The notes: generated from the letters alone by a model not told the origin. Counted from the first letter of the stretch, positions 1-11,685 are shown. The stretch is DNA of 64,000 bases from Acinetobacter gerneri DSM 14967 = CIP 107464 = MTCC 9824 (GCF_000368565.1 NZ_KB849542.1:274581-338580); one strand, 5' to 3'. Program-made: numbers and translations.

Positions 1-1213
1 CTGTAGCAGTAAGTGTTGCGGTTTCACCATCGGCAATCGGATTTGGTTCAAATGACCATTTGCCTTGACTATTGGCTGTCGTGGTCAAAGTATTGCCATG
101 ACCTAGATCAAGCGTGATCAGCGCATTGGCTTCGCTCGTACCTAACAAACTTGCTGCATTATTTTGCTCAACACTTGGTGCGAGTGGTGCAACCGTATCG
201 GCCTTATCAGTCGTAATCGATGAACCAACATTGCCTGCGGCATCGGTTACCGTCAGCTTACCTGTTTCACCATCTGCAATCGGGTTTGGGGCGAATGACC
301 ATTTGCCTTGACTGTTGGCTGTTGTGGTCAAAGTATTGCCATTGCCCAAATCAAGCGTGATCAATGCATTGGCTTCGCTGCTACCACTTAATCCTGAAGC
401 ATTATTTGTAGTAATTTTTGGTTCAATTGGTGCTGTTACATCAATCGTAATGACTACTTTATCACTTGGCGAGCTTACATTTCCTTGTTGATTAACAATA
501 ATATAGCTAATCTCATGCGTACCCTCAGCAAGTGGAATTTTAGGTGTTAAGGTATTCGAAGCTTTATCATAAATCGCGTCGACTTTCACACCATCGACAT
601 AGAGTAAAGCAGTTTGACCATTTGCTAAATTTTGAATCACAAAACTCGGCGTATCATCATTTGAAATCTTATCGATACTCAAATATATTATTCCACCACT
701 AATATCATTAATATATTTTATTGGTGCAACTGGCTGAGCAATCGTATTATCTTCTGTGGAAGTCTCATGTTTTGAATTAGAGCTGCTTAGACCCGCAATC
801 AAACCGCCTGCTGCCAATACGCCACCTGCAAATAACCATGGTGTACCAATCAAAAAGCCTGCATCATGCTCATAAAGCAGTGGTTCTAGCTCATCTATTG
901 ATTGATAATATATTGATTTATCAATGATTTGAGTATCTTCTAAGTGTTGAATCCATGATAACTTAGCTTCATCATCCTTAAATACAAGACTATTATCTGC
1001 CGTATTATTCTCATTGTAGAAATCACTTATTTTTAAGATTTCTCCATTTTTAAAATGGATAATTAAATCATTACCTTGTCTTTCGATTTTTTGTACATCT
1101 TCTAAATTTGCATCTATAAGCACAACTGAATTTTCTTTGACTATAATATTATCATCTAATTTTGACTCAATTACATTGTGATTTTGCTTAGAGATCACGT
1201 TAATGTATTTCAT
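1..1213 (-). CDS. Bap-like giant adhesin, N-terminal part (runs off left edge)
   Basis: The minus-strand frame is open from an ATG at 1213 to the window edge, about 404 codons, with no stop. The start is preceded by AGGGGG. Residues 1 to about 75 resemble the BapA prefix-like domain (a 'KNGEILKISDFY' strand). Next come a linker and a Gly/Ala-rich hydrophobic segment near residues 120-140. A first Ig-like module follows, then near-identical Ig-like modules with a period of 243 bp (81 residues), each containing 'GKWSF' and 'DAAGNV'. This is the architecture of Acinetobacter Bap/BLP1-type biofilm surface proteins exported by type I secretion, which is family knowledge. The C-terminus and total size lie outside the window. 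The same prefix-plus-hydrophobic-plus-Ig layout recurs in the gene at 52.5-54.8 kb. Bap versus BLP1 cannot be decided here. Confidence 0.85.
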   Translation of the reverse strand, partial: MKYINVISKQNHNVIESKLDDNIIVKENSVVLIDANLEDVQKIERQGNDLIIHFKNGEILKISDFYNENNTADNSLVFKDDEAKLSWIQHLEDTQIIDKSIYYQSIDELEPLLYEHDAGFLIGTPWLFAGGVLAAGGLIAGLSSSNSKHETSTEDNTIAQPVAPIKYINDISGGIIYLSIDKISNDDTPSFVIQNLANGQTALLYVDGVKVDAIYDKASNTLTPKIPLAEGTHEISYIIVNQQGNVSSPSDKVVITIDVTAPIEPKITTNNASGLSGSSEANALITLDLGNGNTLTTTANSQGKWSFAPNPIADGETGKLTVTDAAGNVGSSITTDKADTVAPLAPSVEQNNAASLLGTSEANALITLDLGHGNTLTTTANSQGKWSFEPNPIADGETATLTAT

Positions 1214-2103
1214 ATATACCCCCTAAAATATATTAAAATTCCAATGATTCATTTTATAATTTTAATACGTATTATTTTTAATATTTTTTTAAAAGCATTA
1301 ATCAATATAAATCAATATATTAATAAGTTAACTATATAAATTTAAGATTTTTTTTAGCATTATATGAAAATAAATATTGCTTATACATTGTTTTTAATAA
1401 TTAAAATATACAAATGTATATCTAAAAAATAACTAATTACGAAATAAAATTAAGCATTTAAAACATTTGAGCAAAAAACCGCTAACACACTATATTTATT
1501 TACGATTATTCATTACCAAAGCCCAATAAATTTAAAATATAACCACAACTACACCCTTTGTCCTTATAGTTTGAATTATTTCATATTGTAAAAAATCCAT
1601 AATAGTTTTAAAAAATCAAAATTAAAACCATCAAATCTTAGCAACTATTATTTAAATATATTAATCACACAATTTTTCAATATTAGTAAAATTCAATAAA
1701 CCATAAATCATAAACCAAATTCATGATAACTTTATGTCATAAGAAAAATAAACAATTAAATCCAATATAAAGACCCTCTATAATCAATATAAAAGAAAAT
1801 AAACGGCCACTTAGTTAAAATAATAAATATCTAAAAAATTGACTTTCCTTATTATAATTTTGATAAAAAATTTCAAATACTCAAAAGCATTATTTTCAAT
1901 AATTCACATCACTTTTTCTTAGGTTTACAAACAGCAAATCATTTATCTTTAATCAAAAAACTTAAATCAAAATTAAAATGTGCACGTAGATGCAAAAAGC
2001 TATAATTCATTGCTTTATTTAACAAAAAAATGCTTTTCAAAGCTTTGTCACATATTTAAATTATGCTTAGGTGCTAATGCCTTATCAAAATAAGATGACG
2101 AAT
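1214..2103. other. AT-rich intergenic region
   Basis: About 890 bp of very AT-rich DNA between the divergent adhesin gene and the small exported-protein gene. I see no open frame with coding character and no RNA gene. It must hold the promoters of both flanking genes, but I find no well-spaced -35/-10 pair. Confidence 0.6.
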
Positions 2104-2508
2104 ATGAAGAAAATCACAACGGTAATCGCTGCAAGTGTTTTAGCGATGATCAGCGCAACAACTTTTGCGTGTCCTAAAGGTACAACTTTAACAGGCGGTG
2201 TTGGTCCTCATCATCAAGGTGGTAAATGTGTCACATCTACTGGGGCACCTGCTGCGAAAGCTGTAAAAAAAGATGCAAATAAAGCACAAGCTACTGCAGT
2301 AAAAGCGAAAGATGATAGTCAAAAAGCTAAAGATAGTGCAGCTAAAGCAAATACTGCTGCTGTTCAAGCGAATGATAAAGCGGCTAAAGCAAAAGCTGCT
2401 GCGGATGCAAAAGCAAAAGCCGCTGCTGCTTCTGAAGCGAAAGCAAAAGCGAAGGCTGACACAAAACCTGCAGAAAAAGCCGCTAAAACAGCGACCAAAA
2501 CTCAGTAA
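2104..2508 (+). CDS. Exported Ala/Lys-rich low-complexity protein
   Basis: The product is 134 residues from the ATG at 2104, which starts directly with a signal peptide (MKKITTVIAASVLAMISA, cut after TFA). An upstream in-frame ATG at 2071 would add 11 residues that spoil the signal peptide. The mature N-terminus has two Cys and a 'GGVGPHHQGG' stretch. The remaining roughly 85 residues are almost only Ala, Lys, Asp and Thr in heptad-like spacing, as in TolA helical regions or histone-H1-like tails, so a long charged helix is likely. No catalytic motif is visible and the function is unknown. It is monocistronic and followed by a strong terminator. Confidence 0.8.
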   Translation: MKKITTVIAASVLAMISATTFACPKGTTLTGGVGPHHQGGKCVTSTGAPAAKAVKKDANKAQATAVKAKDDSQKAKDSAAKANTAAVQANDKAAKAKAAADAKAKAAAASEAKAKAKADTKPAEKAAKTATKTQ

Positions 2509-2526
2509 TTATTTTCTAATAAAAAA

Positions 2527-2550
2527 GCGAGCAAATGCTCGCTTTTTTTT
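2527..2550. terminator. Bidirectional rho-independent terminator
   Basis: GCGAGC/GCTCGC stem with an AAAT loop, eight T on the right and six A on the left. It can therefore end transcripts of the exported-protein gene (+) and the lipoprotein gene (-). Confidence 0.85.
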
Positions 2551-2564
2551 GTCATATAAATCAT

Positions 2565-3059
2565 TTAAAAAATATTATTATTGGCTTTAGTATTACCCAA
2601 ACTTGGGTTATCTATAGCATCTTTACACAAGGCTTTATCGCGCTCATATTCTTTTTGTTTTTCAAGCAAATCGCCATCTTTCTTTTCCAAAGTGGCGCGC
2701 GCCCAATTATCCAAACTGGTTAAAGCTTTACGACATAGTGCGTATTTGCCTTCTGTTACTGAGTCCGTCATTTTGACATTGATCCGCCAGTCTGTACTCA
2801 ACTTTCTGATTGGTTTTCTGACCTTTTCTTCGATGAGATTCAACTGTTTACGATAAACATAAGGATCTACATTGTTCATCATTTTCCATGCTTCATGCGC
2901 ATAGCTTGTTGCATCATTGGTCAATTTAGGTGCTGCTTTGATTTCAACTTTATTCTTTTGATCTGTCGTTTGATCATTAGAATTTCCACATGCCTGTAAT
3001 CCAAATAAACTTGCGAACACTGTTATCAGTAACAATGATCGTGGTTTTATCGTAGACAT
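2565..3059 (-). CDS. Putative lipoprotein
   Basis: The product is 164 residues. The N-terminus 'MSTIKPRSLLLITVFASLF' ends in the lipobox LQAC, so lipidation at Cys24 and anchoring in the envelope are expected. The mature part is polar with a Lys/Asp/Asn-rich linker, then a mostly helical region with two further Cys near the C-terminus ('ALCRKAL', 'ALCKDAI') that could form a disulfide. I do not recognise the family. It is transcribed towards the shared terminator at 2527-2550 and is divergent from the azlC-like gene. Confidence 0.75.
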   Translation of the reverse strand: MSTIKPRSLLLITVFASLFGLQACGNSNDQTTDQKNKVEIKAAPKLTNDATSYAHEAWKMMNNVDPYVYRKQLNLIEEKVRKPIRKLSTDWRINVKMTDSVTEGKYALCRKALTSLDNWARATLEKKDGDLLEKQKEYERDKALCKDAIDNPSLGNTKANNNIF

Positions 3060-3155
3060 ACTTGCTTACCCAAATAAACTAATTCATTCCTATGCTAGTA
3101 AATTCGGGTACAATACACAATCTTGTTTTTCAATTCTTCTCTCGCAAGGTATTTT

Positions 3156-3923
3156 GTGTCTGAACTTAAAACAGATCAAATCCAGCCTGCTGGCTTTTGG
3201 CAAGGCGCAAAAGATAGTCAAGCCATTATCTTTACTTATCTTCCTGTATCATTTGCTTTTGGTGTTTCGGCAACCCAATTTGGTTTTAGTGCTTGGGAAG
3301 CATTATTTTTATCTTGCACCATGTATGCAGGCGCGAGTCAATTTTTAGTCGTTGCCCTGTTAGGCAGTGGTACGTCGATCTGGATGACGGCTTTAACTGT
3401 AATTGCGTTGGATATACGCCATGTGCTTTATGGTCCCGCCTTACAAAACCTCATTCAAGATAAGCTTAATCTAAAAAAAACGGCAGTCTGGGCTTGGGGG
3501 CTTACAGATGAAGTCTTTGCCAGTGGCATGATTAAATTGTCACAACGTCGTCAAGAATGGTCTGAATCTTGGATGCTCGGTTTAAGTCTTTTTAGTTGGC
3601 TGTCGTGGGCATTGGGATCATTCTTAGGTGGCTTATTTTCAAATCAAGTCAGCCATTTACCCCAATTTTTGCAAGCCGCACTCGACTTTTTACTTCCTGC
3701 TTTATTTTTAAGTTTCTTACTCGCAGCCTTTGAAAAGAAACACACTTTGGTGGTTGGTGTGTCGATCATTACAGCGATCTTAGCTTGTTATTTTATCAAT
3801 ATGTCTGCTGCAATTTTTATTGGTATTTTTGCTGGAATAATCGCAGGATTATTCAAATATTATATTTTAAAACAACATGATGATCATCCCGTAGATCCAT
3901 CAGGAGCATCACATGAATCTTGA
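3156..3923 (+). CDS. azlC: AzlC-family branched-chain amino acid exporter, large subunit
   Basis: Inner-membrane protein of the AzlC family, which with AzlD exports branched-chain amino acids or analogues. The segment 'FTYLPVSFAFGVSA', the 'MYAGASQFLVVALL' helix and 'LDIRHVLYGPAL' are family hallmarks; several hydrophobic segments follow. I chose the GTG at 3156 (255 residues) because AAGG lies six bases upstream. A TTG at 3123 would add 11 residues without a ribosome-binding site. It overlaps the azlD-like gene by 11 bp, as is usual for this translationally coupled pair. The substrate is not deducible. Confidence 0.88.
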   Translation: MSELKTDQIQPAGFWQGAKDSQAIIFTYLPVSFAFGVSATQFGFSAWEALFLSCTMYAGASQFLVVALLGSGTSIWMTALTVIALDIRHVLYGPALQNLIQDKLNLKKTAVWAWGLTDEVFASGMIKLSQRRQEWSESWMLGLSLFSWLSWALGSFLGGLFSNQVSHLPQFLQAALDFLLPALFLSFLLAAFEKKHTLVVGVSIITAILACYFINMSAAIFIGIFAGIIAGLFKYYILKQHDDHPVDPSGASHES

Positions 3924-4260
3924 AATAATTTTAGTCGGTATCGTGGTGGGAATCGCAAACTTTGCTTCGCGTTTTGGTCCTTTATTTTTTATTCAAAAAA
4001 ATCATCAAAATAAACAACAGCGTGGCGCAGTTTGGCTAAAAATTGCCTTAGGTAGTATTGGCATTGCTGCGATCAGTTCGATGCTTGTCGTTGCAACGCT
4101 TCCCCCTTTAATCGAAACACCCAATAAAAGCTTTGCCATGTTAGTCGGTTTTATTGTACTCACGGGTTTGTATTTCAAATTTAAGAAAATCGTACCTGCA
4201 ACTTTAACTGCCGCCTTAGCTTATGGACTGGTCTATACCTACCTTCCCAACGCATTTTAA
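3913..4260 (+). CDS. azlD: AzlD-family small exporter subunit
   Basis: The product is 115 residues with about four hydrophobic helices and the AzlD pattern of a 'SRFGPLFF'-like first helix and a C-terminal 'PATLTAALAYG' helix. AGGAG at 3902-3906 precedes the ATG. It overlaps the end of azlC by 11 bp, so the two are one operon and probably one complex. AzlD partners are small and poorly conserved; the identification rests largely on position and topology. Confidence 0.85.
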   Translation: MNLEIILVGIVVGIANFASRFGPLFFIQKNHQNKQQRGAVWLKIALGSIGIAAISSMLVVATLPPLIETPNKSFAMLVGFIVLTGLYFKFKKIVPATLTAALAYGLVYTYLPNAF

Positions 4261-4621
4261 GGCTAAAATTTTTAAAATATAACGCACTTAAAGCTCCTAA
4301 AAATGAGCTATAAGGGCATATGGGATTGGTTTTTTTAAATCTAATCTCTCGCAAATGATATTTATCCTGATGAAAATATTATTTGCGATCAAGTTTGATT
4401 TTTATCAATCTAATTTTGTTAGTTATATCTATGAAAAATGCGCTTCGTCTCGTTTATTTTTACTTTTAATTATAATAACTTAGTTTGCATATTTTCTATC
4501 AGAGTCAAATTTCCGATCATAATCGTCAGCTTTGTTCGACAAAAACGATTAGTTTATGTAAATCAAGGCTTAACACTGGCTTAAGTTCTGCTATGCTTAA
4601 AGTCCCATTTCCTAAGCATGG
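4261..4621. other. Intergenic region upstream of purT
   Basis: 360 bp without a coding frame. A weak AGCTC/GAGCT hairpin (4292-4309) lies just after azlD but lacks a T-tract. A plausible promoter sits near the right end. Confidence 0.5.
4570..4597 (+). promoter_or_regulatory. Candidate sigma70 promoter of purT
   Basis: TTAACA (4570-4575) and TATGCT (4592-4597) are separated by 16 bp, about 25 bp before the purT start. Pattern match only. No PurR-type palindrome was recognised. Confidence 0.35.
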
Positions 4622-5839
4622 ATGAATCGTATGAGCGTGACTATTGGTACTCCACTTCAGTCTTCTGCATTTAAAGTTTTACTTTTAGGCTCAGGAGAAT
4701 TGGGCAAAGAAGTGGTGATTTCTCTACAACGTCTAGGAGTAGAAGTTCACGCCGCAGATCGTTACGATCATGCACCTGCGATGCAAGTTGCGCATTTTGC
4801 TTATACTTTAAATATGGCGGATCCTGCCGAATTAAAAGCTTTAATCGAAAAAATTAAACCAAATCTTATCGTGCCTGAGATTGAAGCGATTGCGACTCAG
4901 GTTTTAGTTGAAATTGAAGAAGAAAAAATCGCAACTGTTATTCCTTCAGCAAAAGCAGTCAATTTGACTATGAATCGTGAAGGTATTCGTCGTCTTGCAG
5001 CTGAAGAATTGGGTTTACCGACTTCTGCATATCGTTTTGCTGACTCTTTGGAAAGTTTCCGTGCTGCTTGTGATGACATTGGCTATCCAAACTTTGTCAA
5101 ACCCGTCATGTCTTCTTCAGGTAAAGGTCAATCTCGTGTAAAAAGTTTTGCCGAAGTTGACGCAGCTTGGGAATATGCACAAACAGGTGGACGAGTAAAC
5201 CAAGGCAAAGTCATCGTAGAATCACAAATCAATTTTGATTTTGAAATTACCCTTCTCACAGTTCGTGCTAAAAATCCTGAAACTGGCGTTGTAGAGACAC
5301 ATTTCTGTGATGCAATTGGTCATCGTCAAGATTCTGGTGATTATGTTGAAAGCTGGCAACCTCAGCCTATGACTGCTGTTGCTTTAGAAGAAGCTAAACG
5401 TATTGCAAATAAAGTCACTGTTGCTTTAGGAGGCTGTGGTATTTTTGGTGTTGAGCTTTTTGTAAAAGGTGACCAAGTGTGGTTTAGCGAAGTTTCACCA
5501 CGCCCACATGATACAGGTCTAGTCACTTTAGCATCGCAGTTCCAAAGTGAATTTGAATTGCATGCCCGTGCGATCTTAGGTTTACCTGTAAATACTGCTC
5601 GCCATAGTATTGCAGCAAGTGCGGTAATCTATGCTGGAGTCGATTCGACAAACTTATCATTTTCTGGCTTAAATCTTGCTTTAGCAAACCCTGATACTGA
5701 TTTACGTTTATTTGGCAAACCAGAAGGCTTTAAACGTCGTCGTATGGGCGTGGCTACAGCACGTGCAGAATCAACTGATAAAGCACGTGAACTTGCGAGT
5801 GAATCAGCTGCAAAAGTTAGTGTAAATTTAAATAATTAG
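4622..5839 (+). CDS. purT: Formate-dependent phosphoribosylglycinamide formyltransferase
   Basis: PurT makes formyl-GAR from GAR, formate and ATP in purine synthesis, replacing the folate-dependent PurN step. The 405-residue protein shows the ATP-grasp layout: an N-terminal domain with '[13 protein letters not shown]' (nucleotide/GAR binding), 'PEIEAIAT', a central domain with '[14 protein letters not shown]' (ATP-binding loop) and '[11 protein letters not shown]' near the metal site. The length agrees with the family (about 390-405). ATGs at 4622 and 4631 are both possible starts. It appears monocistronic; glnD follows after 90 bp. Confidence 0.95.
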   Translation: MNRMSVTIGTPLQSSAFKVLLLGSGELGKEVVISLQRLGVEVHAADRYDHAPAMQVAHFAYTLNMADPAELKALIEKIKPNLIVPEIEAIATQVLVEIEEEKIATVIPSAKAVNLTMNREGIRRLAAEELGLPTSAYRFADSLESFRAACDDIGYPNFVKPVMSSSGKGQSRVKSFAEVDAAWEYAQTGGRVNQGKVIVESQINFDFEITLLTVRAKNPETGVVETHFCDAIGHRQDSGDYVESWQPQPMTAVALEEAKRIANKVTVALGGCGIFGVELFVKGDQVWFSEVSPRPHDTGLVTLASQFQSEFELHARAILGLPVNTARHSIAASAVIYAGVDSTNLSFSGLNLALANPDTDLRLFGKPEGFKRRRMGVATARAESTDKARELASESAAKVSVNLNN

Positions 5840-5929
5840 TATATGGATTTCTGCTGAGCACTTAGCTGAATTGCAATACAATTCGGATAATTGATCGGCA
5901 GTTCCTGATAAAACTCGGACAATATTTAT

Positions 5930-8593
5930 ATGATCAATACCTCTCCTCTGTTGAATTACGTGAGTAGTCATCACGATATTCAGGCGATTAATCAATGGCG
6001 TACAGATGTCGAGCAACAGCTTCAGGAGGCTTTTGAACAGGGTCATCCGATTCGAGATATTGTCCGAGCGCGATCAAATTTCATTGATGAAGCTTTAATT
6101 TTCTTGTGGCATCATGTTGGTTTAGACAAAACCGATCTGGGTTTATTTGCTGTTGGTGGTTATGGCCGACGTGAAATGCTGCCCTATTCTGATGTCGATA
6201 TCATGATTTTATCGGAAGAAGATTTAAGCGAAGAACAAGAAAAAATCGTCACTGAATTTATTTCCTCACTGTGGGATGTCGGCAATTTTAAACCGGGTGT
6301 CAGTGTCCGTACCATTCGCTGCTGTTTTGAACAAGCCACCAATGACTTAACCGTTGCAACAGCGCTAATTGAAGCACGATTAATTATTGGTAATCAACAT
6401 CTTGCAAAATGGCCACGTCGTGTCGTTTCGCAAACTTGGACGGATAAAACCTTCTTTGATGCGAAAATGCAGGAACAAGCCAAACGTTATGCCCAACATA
6501 ATAATACTGAAAGTAACTTAGAACCTGATATTAAAAATGCACCGGGCGGCATTCGAGATATTAACCAAATTGGTTGGATTGCTAAGCGTCATTTTAGAGT
6601 CAATCGTATTTATGATTTGGTTCATTTGGGTTTTATTTCCGAATTTGAACTACAAATCCTCGAACAGGCTGAAAACTTTCTTTGGGAAATCCGTCACCAT
6701 TTACACCGTTTAGCCAAACGTGATGAAAACCGATTATTATTTGATTATCAACGTGAAATTGCTGCTAAATTTGGATATGTAAAAGAAGAAGGTAAACATA
6801 TCAACTATCCAATTGAACAGTTCATGAAACGTTATTATCGGACTGCACAGCAGGTCAGTACCCTCAATGAAATGCTATTAGCGTATTTCAATGAGTCTGT
6901 TATTACGCCGCGTTTACCCAATTATGAACGTCAAATTGAAAACATTAACGATCATTTCAAATTGGTTGATGGCAAACTTGCCGTACAACATCATAAGATT
7001 TTTTCAGAAAAGCCAAGTGCAATTTTAGAAATTTTCTATTTGCTGGCGAATCGGCCTGATATTGAAGGAATACGTGCCCGCACCTTGCGTTTATTGATCT
7101 TGGCAGCAAAACGGATTGATCAACAATACCGTGATAATCCAGAGCATCAAGCCTTGTTTATGGCCATTATTCGCTCCCCGTATCGTTTATATGAAACCTT
7201 GTTGTCTATGAAACGCTATGGGGTATTGGGTGCTTATATTCCTGCCTTTGGTCAAATCATGGGCTTGATGCAATATGATCTGTTCCATATCTATACGGTT
7301 GATGCGCATACCCTTTTATTGATCCGCAATCTCAATCGTTTTAAAGAGCCTGAGTTTGCCAAAGATTATCCTGTCGTTAGTTCCGTTTTCCAGCGATTAG
7401 TACGTCGTGATATTGTTTATTTAGCTGCACTTTTCCACGATATCGCCAAAGGTCGTGGTGGTGATCACAGTGAACTCGGCGCTGTAGATGCAATAGATTT
7501 TTGCCGTGCGCATGGCTTTACCGAACGTGAATGTAATCTTGTGGCATGGTTGATTCAAAATCATTTATTTATGTCCATCACAGCTCAGAAAAAAGATATT
7601 TCCGATCCTGATGTGATCCAGAATTTTGCAGAAAAACTGGGTGATATGGAGCACTTAGATTATCTGTACACCCTGACTGTTGCAGATATTAATGCGACCA
7701 ATCCAAAACTTTGGAATACTTGGCGTGCATCACTGATGCGTCAACTTTATACACATGCCCGTGATGTGATCCGTTCAGGCCTAGATCGCCCTGTCGATTA
7801 TCAAATGTTAATCGAAGACACCAAATTTGCTGCGAGTGAACTTTTAGTCAATGATTTTTCACTCGATGAAGTTGAAAAAGTTTGGCAAGAACTGGGTGAT
7901 GAATATTTCATTAAAGAATCTGCTGACGAGATTGCTTGGCATACCCGCGCCATTTTACAGCACGGCGACAATCCTGCACCAATCGTGCTCATGCGTGCGC
8001 ACCGAAAAGCAGCACAAGATGCGGTTCAGATCTTTATCTACACCCAAGATAAACCCAATTTATTTGCCACGACCGTTGCTGTACTCGATCGTATGAATCT
8101 CGATGTACAAGATGCGCGGATTATTACGGCAACAAAAGCATTTAGTTTAGATACTTATGTAGTCTTGGATCGTTTTGGTACTCTACTCACAGATCCTGAG
8201 CGTGAAGAAACAGTGCAAGAGGCTCTGGTTAATGCGTTGAGTCATTCTGATAAATACCCAAGCTTGATGCAACGTCGTATTCCACGTCAATTGCGCCATT
8301 TTGATATTGAAACTACAGTAGATATCACATTAAATGAAGCCCTATTGCAAAATATGGTTGAAATCGCAACACTTGACCAACCGGGTTTGTTGGCACGTGT
8401 CGGTGGTTTATTTATGATGCAAGGACTTGATATTCACTCTGCCCGCATCGCAACCTTAGGTGAACGTGCTGAAGATATATTCTTTGTCACCAAAAAAGAT
8501 GGTACACCGATGACTGATGAAGAAGCGTCTCTATTGGCAACCCAGCTTAAAGCCGCTTTGGATGAAGCATCAAATCAAGTGAACCAACATTAA
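5930..8593 (+). CDS. glnD: Bifunctional PII uridylyltransferase/uridylyl-removing enzyme
   Basis: GlnD senses glutamine and modifies the PII signal protein. The 887 residues show the expected order. A nucleotidyltransferase motif '[19 protein letters not shown]' lies around residues 76-95 and carries the metal-binding Asp pair. An HD domain with '[18 protein letters not shown]' near residue 500 performs deuridylylation. Two C-terminal ACT domains follow (from about residue 705 and 800; '[27 protein letters not shown]' region), which bind glutamine. Full length and intact. The dapC-type aminotransferase gene starts 22 bp downstream, so co-transcription is likely; the glnD-dapC order is common in proteobacteria. 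Confidence 0.96.
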   Translation: MINTSPLLNYVSSHHDIQAINQWRTDVEQQLQEAFEQGHPIRDIVRARSNFIDEALIFLWHHVGLDKTDLGLFAVGGYGRREMLPYSDVDIMILSEEDLSEEQEKIVTEFISSLWDVGNFKPGVSVRTIRCCFEQATNDLTVATALIEARLIIGNQHLAKWPRRVVSQTWTDKTFFDAKMQEQAKRYAQHNNTESNLEPDIKNAPGGIRDINQIGWIAKRHFRVNRIYDLVHLGFISEFELQILEQAENFLWEIRHHLHRLAKRDENRLLFDYQREIAAKFGYVKEEGKHINYPIEQFMKRYYRTAQQVSTLNEMLLAYFNESVITPRLPNYERQIENINDHFKLVDGKLAVQHHKIFSEKPSAILEIFYLLANRPDIEGIRARTLRLLILAAKRIDQQYRDNPEHQALFMAIIRSPYRLYETLLSMKRYGVLGAYIPAFGQIMGLMQYDLFHIYTVDAHTLLLIRNLNRFKEPEFAKDYPVVSSVFQRLVRRDIVYLAALFHDIAKGRGGDHSELGAVDAIDFCRAHGFTERECNLVAWLIQNHLFMSITAQKKDISDPDVIQNFAEKLGDMEHLDYLYTLTVADINATNPKLWNTWRASLMRQLYTHARDVIRSGLDRPVDYQMLIEDTKFAASELLVNDFSLDEVEKVWQELGDEYFIKESADEIAWHTRAILQHGDNPAPIVLMRAHRKAAQDAVQIFIYTQDKPNLFATTVAVLDRMNLDVQDARIITATKAFSLDTYVVLDRFGTLLTDPEREETVQEALVNALSHSDKYPSLMQRRIPRQLRHFDIETTVDITLNEALLQNMVEIATLDQPGLLARVGGLFMMQGLDIHSARIATLGERAEDIFFVTKKDGTPMTDEEASLLATQLKAALDEASNQVNQH

Positions 8594-8615
8594 TTTATTG
8601 ATCGGTAATTGTTTT

Positions 8616-9785
8616 ATGAACTCTAGTTTGTCGTTATTACATCCTTATCCATTTGAAAAGTTAAATCAACTTTTTCAGGATGTTAAGCCAGCAGATCTAC
8701 CTTTGATTCCATTGTCAATTGGGGAACCAAAGCACCCTGCACCTGAGTTTGTAAAACAAGCGATTATTGACAATTTAAATCATCTTTCAACTTATCCAAA
8801 CAGCAAAGGTTTGCCTGAGCTTCGTGTAAGTATTGCTAATTGGCTCACTCGTCGTTTTAAATTAAATCACATCAGTAGTGAAGATCATGTACTACCTGTA
8901 TCTGGTACACGTGAAGCAATTTTCTCATTTGTACAGGCCTTGGTTAAACGTGAAGATTCACCTTATGTGGTGATGCCAAATCCTTTTTATCAAATTTATG
9001 AAGGTGCGACTCTGCTTGCAGGTGCAAAACCTTATTTTGTAAATTGTACTGAAGAAAATAATTACCTCGGTGATTTTGATCAAGTTCCTGCTGAAGTTTG
9101 GCAAAAAACTGCATTGTTATTTGTTTGTAGTCCGGGCAACCCAACAGGTGCTGTCCTTTCTAAAGAACAATATAAAAAATTAATTGCTTTATCAGATCAA
9201 TACGACTTTGTTATTGCATCAGACGAGTGCTATTCAGAAATCTGGTTTGACCAAGAACCTACTGGCTTACTGGAAGTTTGTGCCGAAATTGGTCGTGATG
9301 ACTATAAAAATTGTGTGGTTTTCCATTCACTTTCTAAACGTTCAAATTTACCGGGTATGCGTTCAGGTTTTGTCGCTGGCGATGCCAATTTATTGAAACC
9401 ATATCTAAAATATCGTACCTATCATGGCGCAGCTATGCCTGTTCAACATCAACTTGCTTCGATCAAAGCTTGGGATGATGAAGCACATGTCGAAGAAAAT
9501 CGTAAATTGTATCGTGCAAAATTTGATTTATTCCAATCAGAACTTGGTTCATTGCTTCCGTTTAAAAAGCCTGACGCTGGTTTTTATTATTGGCTAAAAG
9601 TTGATCACGATGAAAACTTTGCCAAAATGTTAATGGAAAAGGCACATATCAAAGTGCTTCCGGGTCGTTATTTATCACGTGAAACAGAAACCGGAAATCC
9701 TGGAGAAAACCATGTACGTATGGCATTGGTTGCGGATATTGCGCAATGTGAACAAGTGATTGAACGATTGAAAAAGATTTTATAA
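8616..9785 (+). CDS. dapC: Succinyldiaminopimelate aminotransferase
   Basis: PLP-dependent fold-type I class I/II aminotransferase of 389 residues, likely DapC acting in lysine/diaminopimelate synthesis. The N-terminus 'LHPYPFEKLNQLF' and 'SIGEPKHP' are typical of proteobacterial DapC. 'VVMPNPFYQIYEG' and 'SPGNPTGAVLS' are substrate/PLP contacts, and 'HSLSKRSNLPGMR' carries the Schiff-base lysine. I start at the ATG at 8616; a TTG at 8598 would add six residues. Position just after glnD supports DapC over other class I aminotransferases. Confidence 0.9.
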   Translation: MNSSLSLLHPYPFEKLNQLFQDVKPADLPLIPLSIGEPKHPAPEFVKQAIIDNLNHLSTYPNSKGLPELRVSIANWLTRRFKLNHISSEDHVLPVSGTREAIFSFVQALVKREDSPYVVMPNPFYQIYEGATLLAGAKPYFVNCTEENNYLGDFDQVPAEVWQKTALLFVCSPGNPTGAVLSKEQYKKLIALSDQYDFVIASDECYSEIWFDQEPTGLLEVCAEIGRDDYKNCVVFHSLSKRSNLPGMRSGFVAGDANLLKPYLKYRTYHGAAMPVQHQLASIKAWDDEAHVEENRKLYRAKFDLFQSELGSLLPFKKPDAGFYYWLKVDHDENFAKMLMEKAHIKVLPGRYLSRETETGNPGENHVRMALVADIAQCEQVIERLKKIL

Positions 9786-9810
9786 TTATTTCTTATCCTC
9801 TTATTTACTA

Positions 9811-9844
9811 AAGCCAAAATAGTCATGCTATTTTGGCTTTTTTT
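9811..9844 (+). terminator. Rho-independent terminator of glnD-dapC
   Basis: A perfect 12-bp stem (9811-9822 with 9828-9839) around a 5-nt loop is followed by seven T. Confidence 0.9.
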
Positions 9845-9878
9845 GATGCTATTGAAATATTGAAAATCTCAATTCGTA

Positions 9879-10322
9879 TTAATTTGCAACAGAAAACTCA
9901 TGAACCAATTCATAAATCACCGTTTGATCTGCATATTGAATTGGTTGAATTTTTGCTGACGCCAAAGCCTGAATCACTTTAGCATCAAATGATTTTGAGC
10001 CAGAGCTTTTTAAAATATCTGATTTAATCACCAAGCCAGCAGAACCTAAAACCGTCATTTTTATTTTGACTGGATTTTTATAAGTTTTCATATCTGTAGC
10101 TGAAACGTCTATTTTTGGCTTTACTAGCCAATCAAGCACATATTCTTTTTTATAATTTTTAATAATTTCTTGTTGTTTAACTGGTTCTGCTTCTTTTATT
10201 TCAGGTGTTTTGGTCTTCAATGTCTGCATCAAGTCAGTGATCGAGTCCATTTCTTCTGCTTGGACTGTGCTCATCCAAATCAAACAGAGTGCCACTGTGA
10301 TGGTTTTAGCAAAAAAATTCAT
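9879..10322 (-). CDS. Exported protein with TonB-C-like domain
   Basis: The product is 147 residues from the ATG at 10322, giving the signal peptide 'MNFFAKTITVALCLIWMST', cut after VQA. An alternative ATG at 10334 adds four residues. After an acidic linker the C-terminal ~75 residues run 'KIKMTVLGSAGLVIKSDIL', then an 'SSGSKSFDAKVIQAL' stretch, the pattern of TonB C-terminal domains (beta strand, turn, 'SSG..xD', helix, strand). There is no N-terminal TonB membrane anchor and no Pro-rich spacer, so this is a free periplasmic TonB-C/TolA-like domain rather than a TonB. Role unknown. Confidence 0.7.
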   Translation of the reverse strand: MNFFAKTITVALCLIWMSTVQAEEMDSITDLMQTLKTKTPEIKEAEPVKQQEIIKNYKKEYVLDWLVKPKIDVSATDMKTYKNPVKIKMTVLGSAGLVIKSDILKSSGSKSFDAKVIQALASAKIQPIQYADQTVIYELVHEFSVAN

Positions 10323-10525
10323 TGTATCTAACATAAATCAAATGTTCAGAATCCTATCCTACTCTACAGATCTATAAGTTGCCAATTTTAAAGATTATTC
10401 AAATAAATAATATTATTAATATAGGTCAAATATTTGCCTTATTTTTATATCGATCAGCAAATAAAATATTGTTAAATCATTTACAGACAGCACATGCGGT
10501 ACTGTCTGCAAAAAACATTTAGATG

Positions 10526-10557
10526 CATCATATCGTTTTAAATCCAACGATATGATG
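10526..10557 (-). terminator. Hairpin downstream of the deaminase gene, probable terminator
   Basis: Perfect 12-bp inverted repeat (10526-10537 with 10546-10557), 8-nt loop. On the minus strand a T-run follows only after about eight bases, so it is a weak or processed terminator. Confidence 0.5.
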
Positions 10558-10574
10558 ATGCAGTTTAAGCGAGC

Positions 10575-11576
<1,002 letters not shown>

Positions 11577-11640
11577 TTAAAATCCTCATTTTTTCTATTC
11601 AAAATTCGATGATTCTGAAACTATTTAAAAGGCAAAAAAC

Positions 11641-11672
11641 AAAAGGGTGCAAACTAAAGTTTACACCCTTTT
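11641..11672. terminator. Terminator between permease and deaminase genes
   Basis: A nearly perfect long stem (AAAAGGGTG paired with CACCCTTTT, extended inwards by a further five pairs after one mismatch). On the minus strand it is followed by TTTTGTTTTTTG. It separates the two purine genes into mostly independent units. Confidence 0.75.
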
Positions 11673-11685
11673 ATTGAAAGAAAAA

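Noticed and set aside
1839..1858. TTGACT and TATAAT close together upstream of the exported Ala/Lys protein
   Set aside because: Spacer is only 8 bp, so it cannot be a sigma70 promoter.
2312..2590. Frame-shifted Lys-rich open frame inside the Ala/Lys protein gene
   Set aside because: Shadow of the repetitive composition; no signal, no ribosome-binding site, overlaps the terminator.
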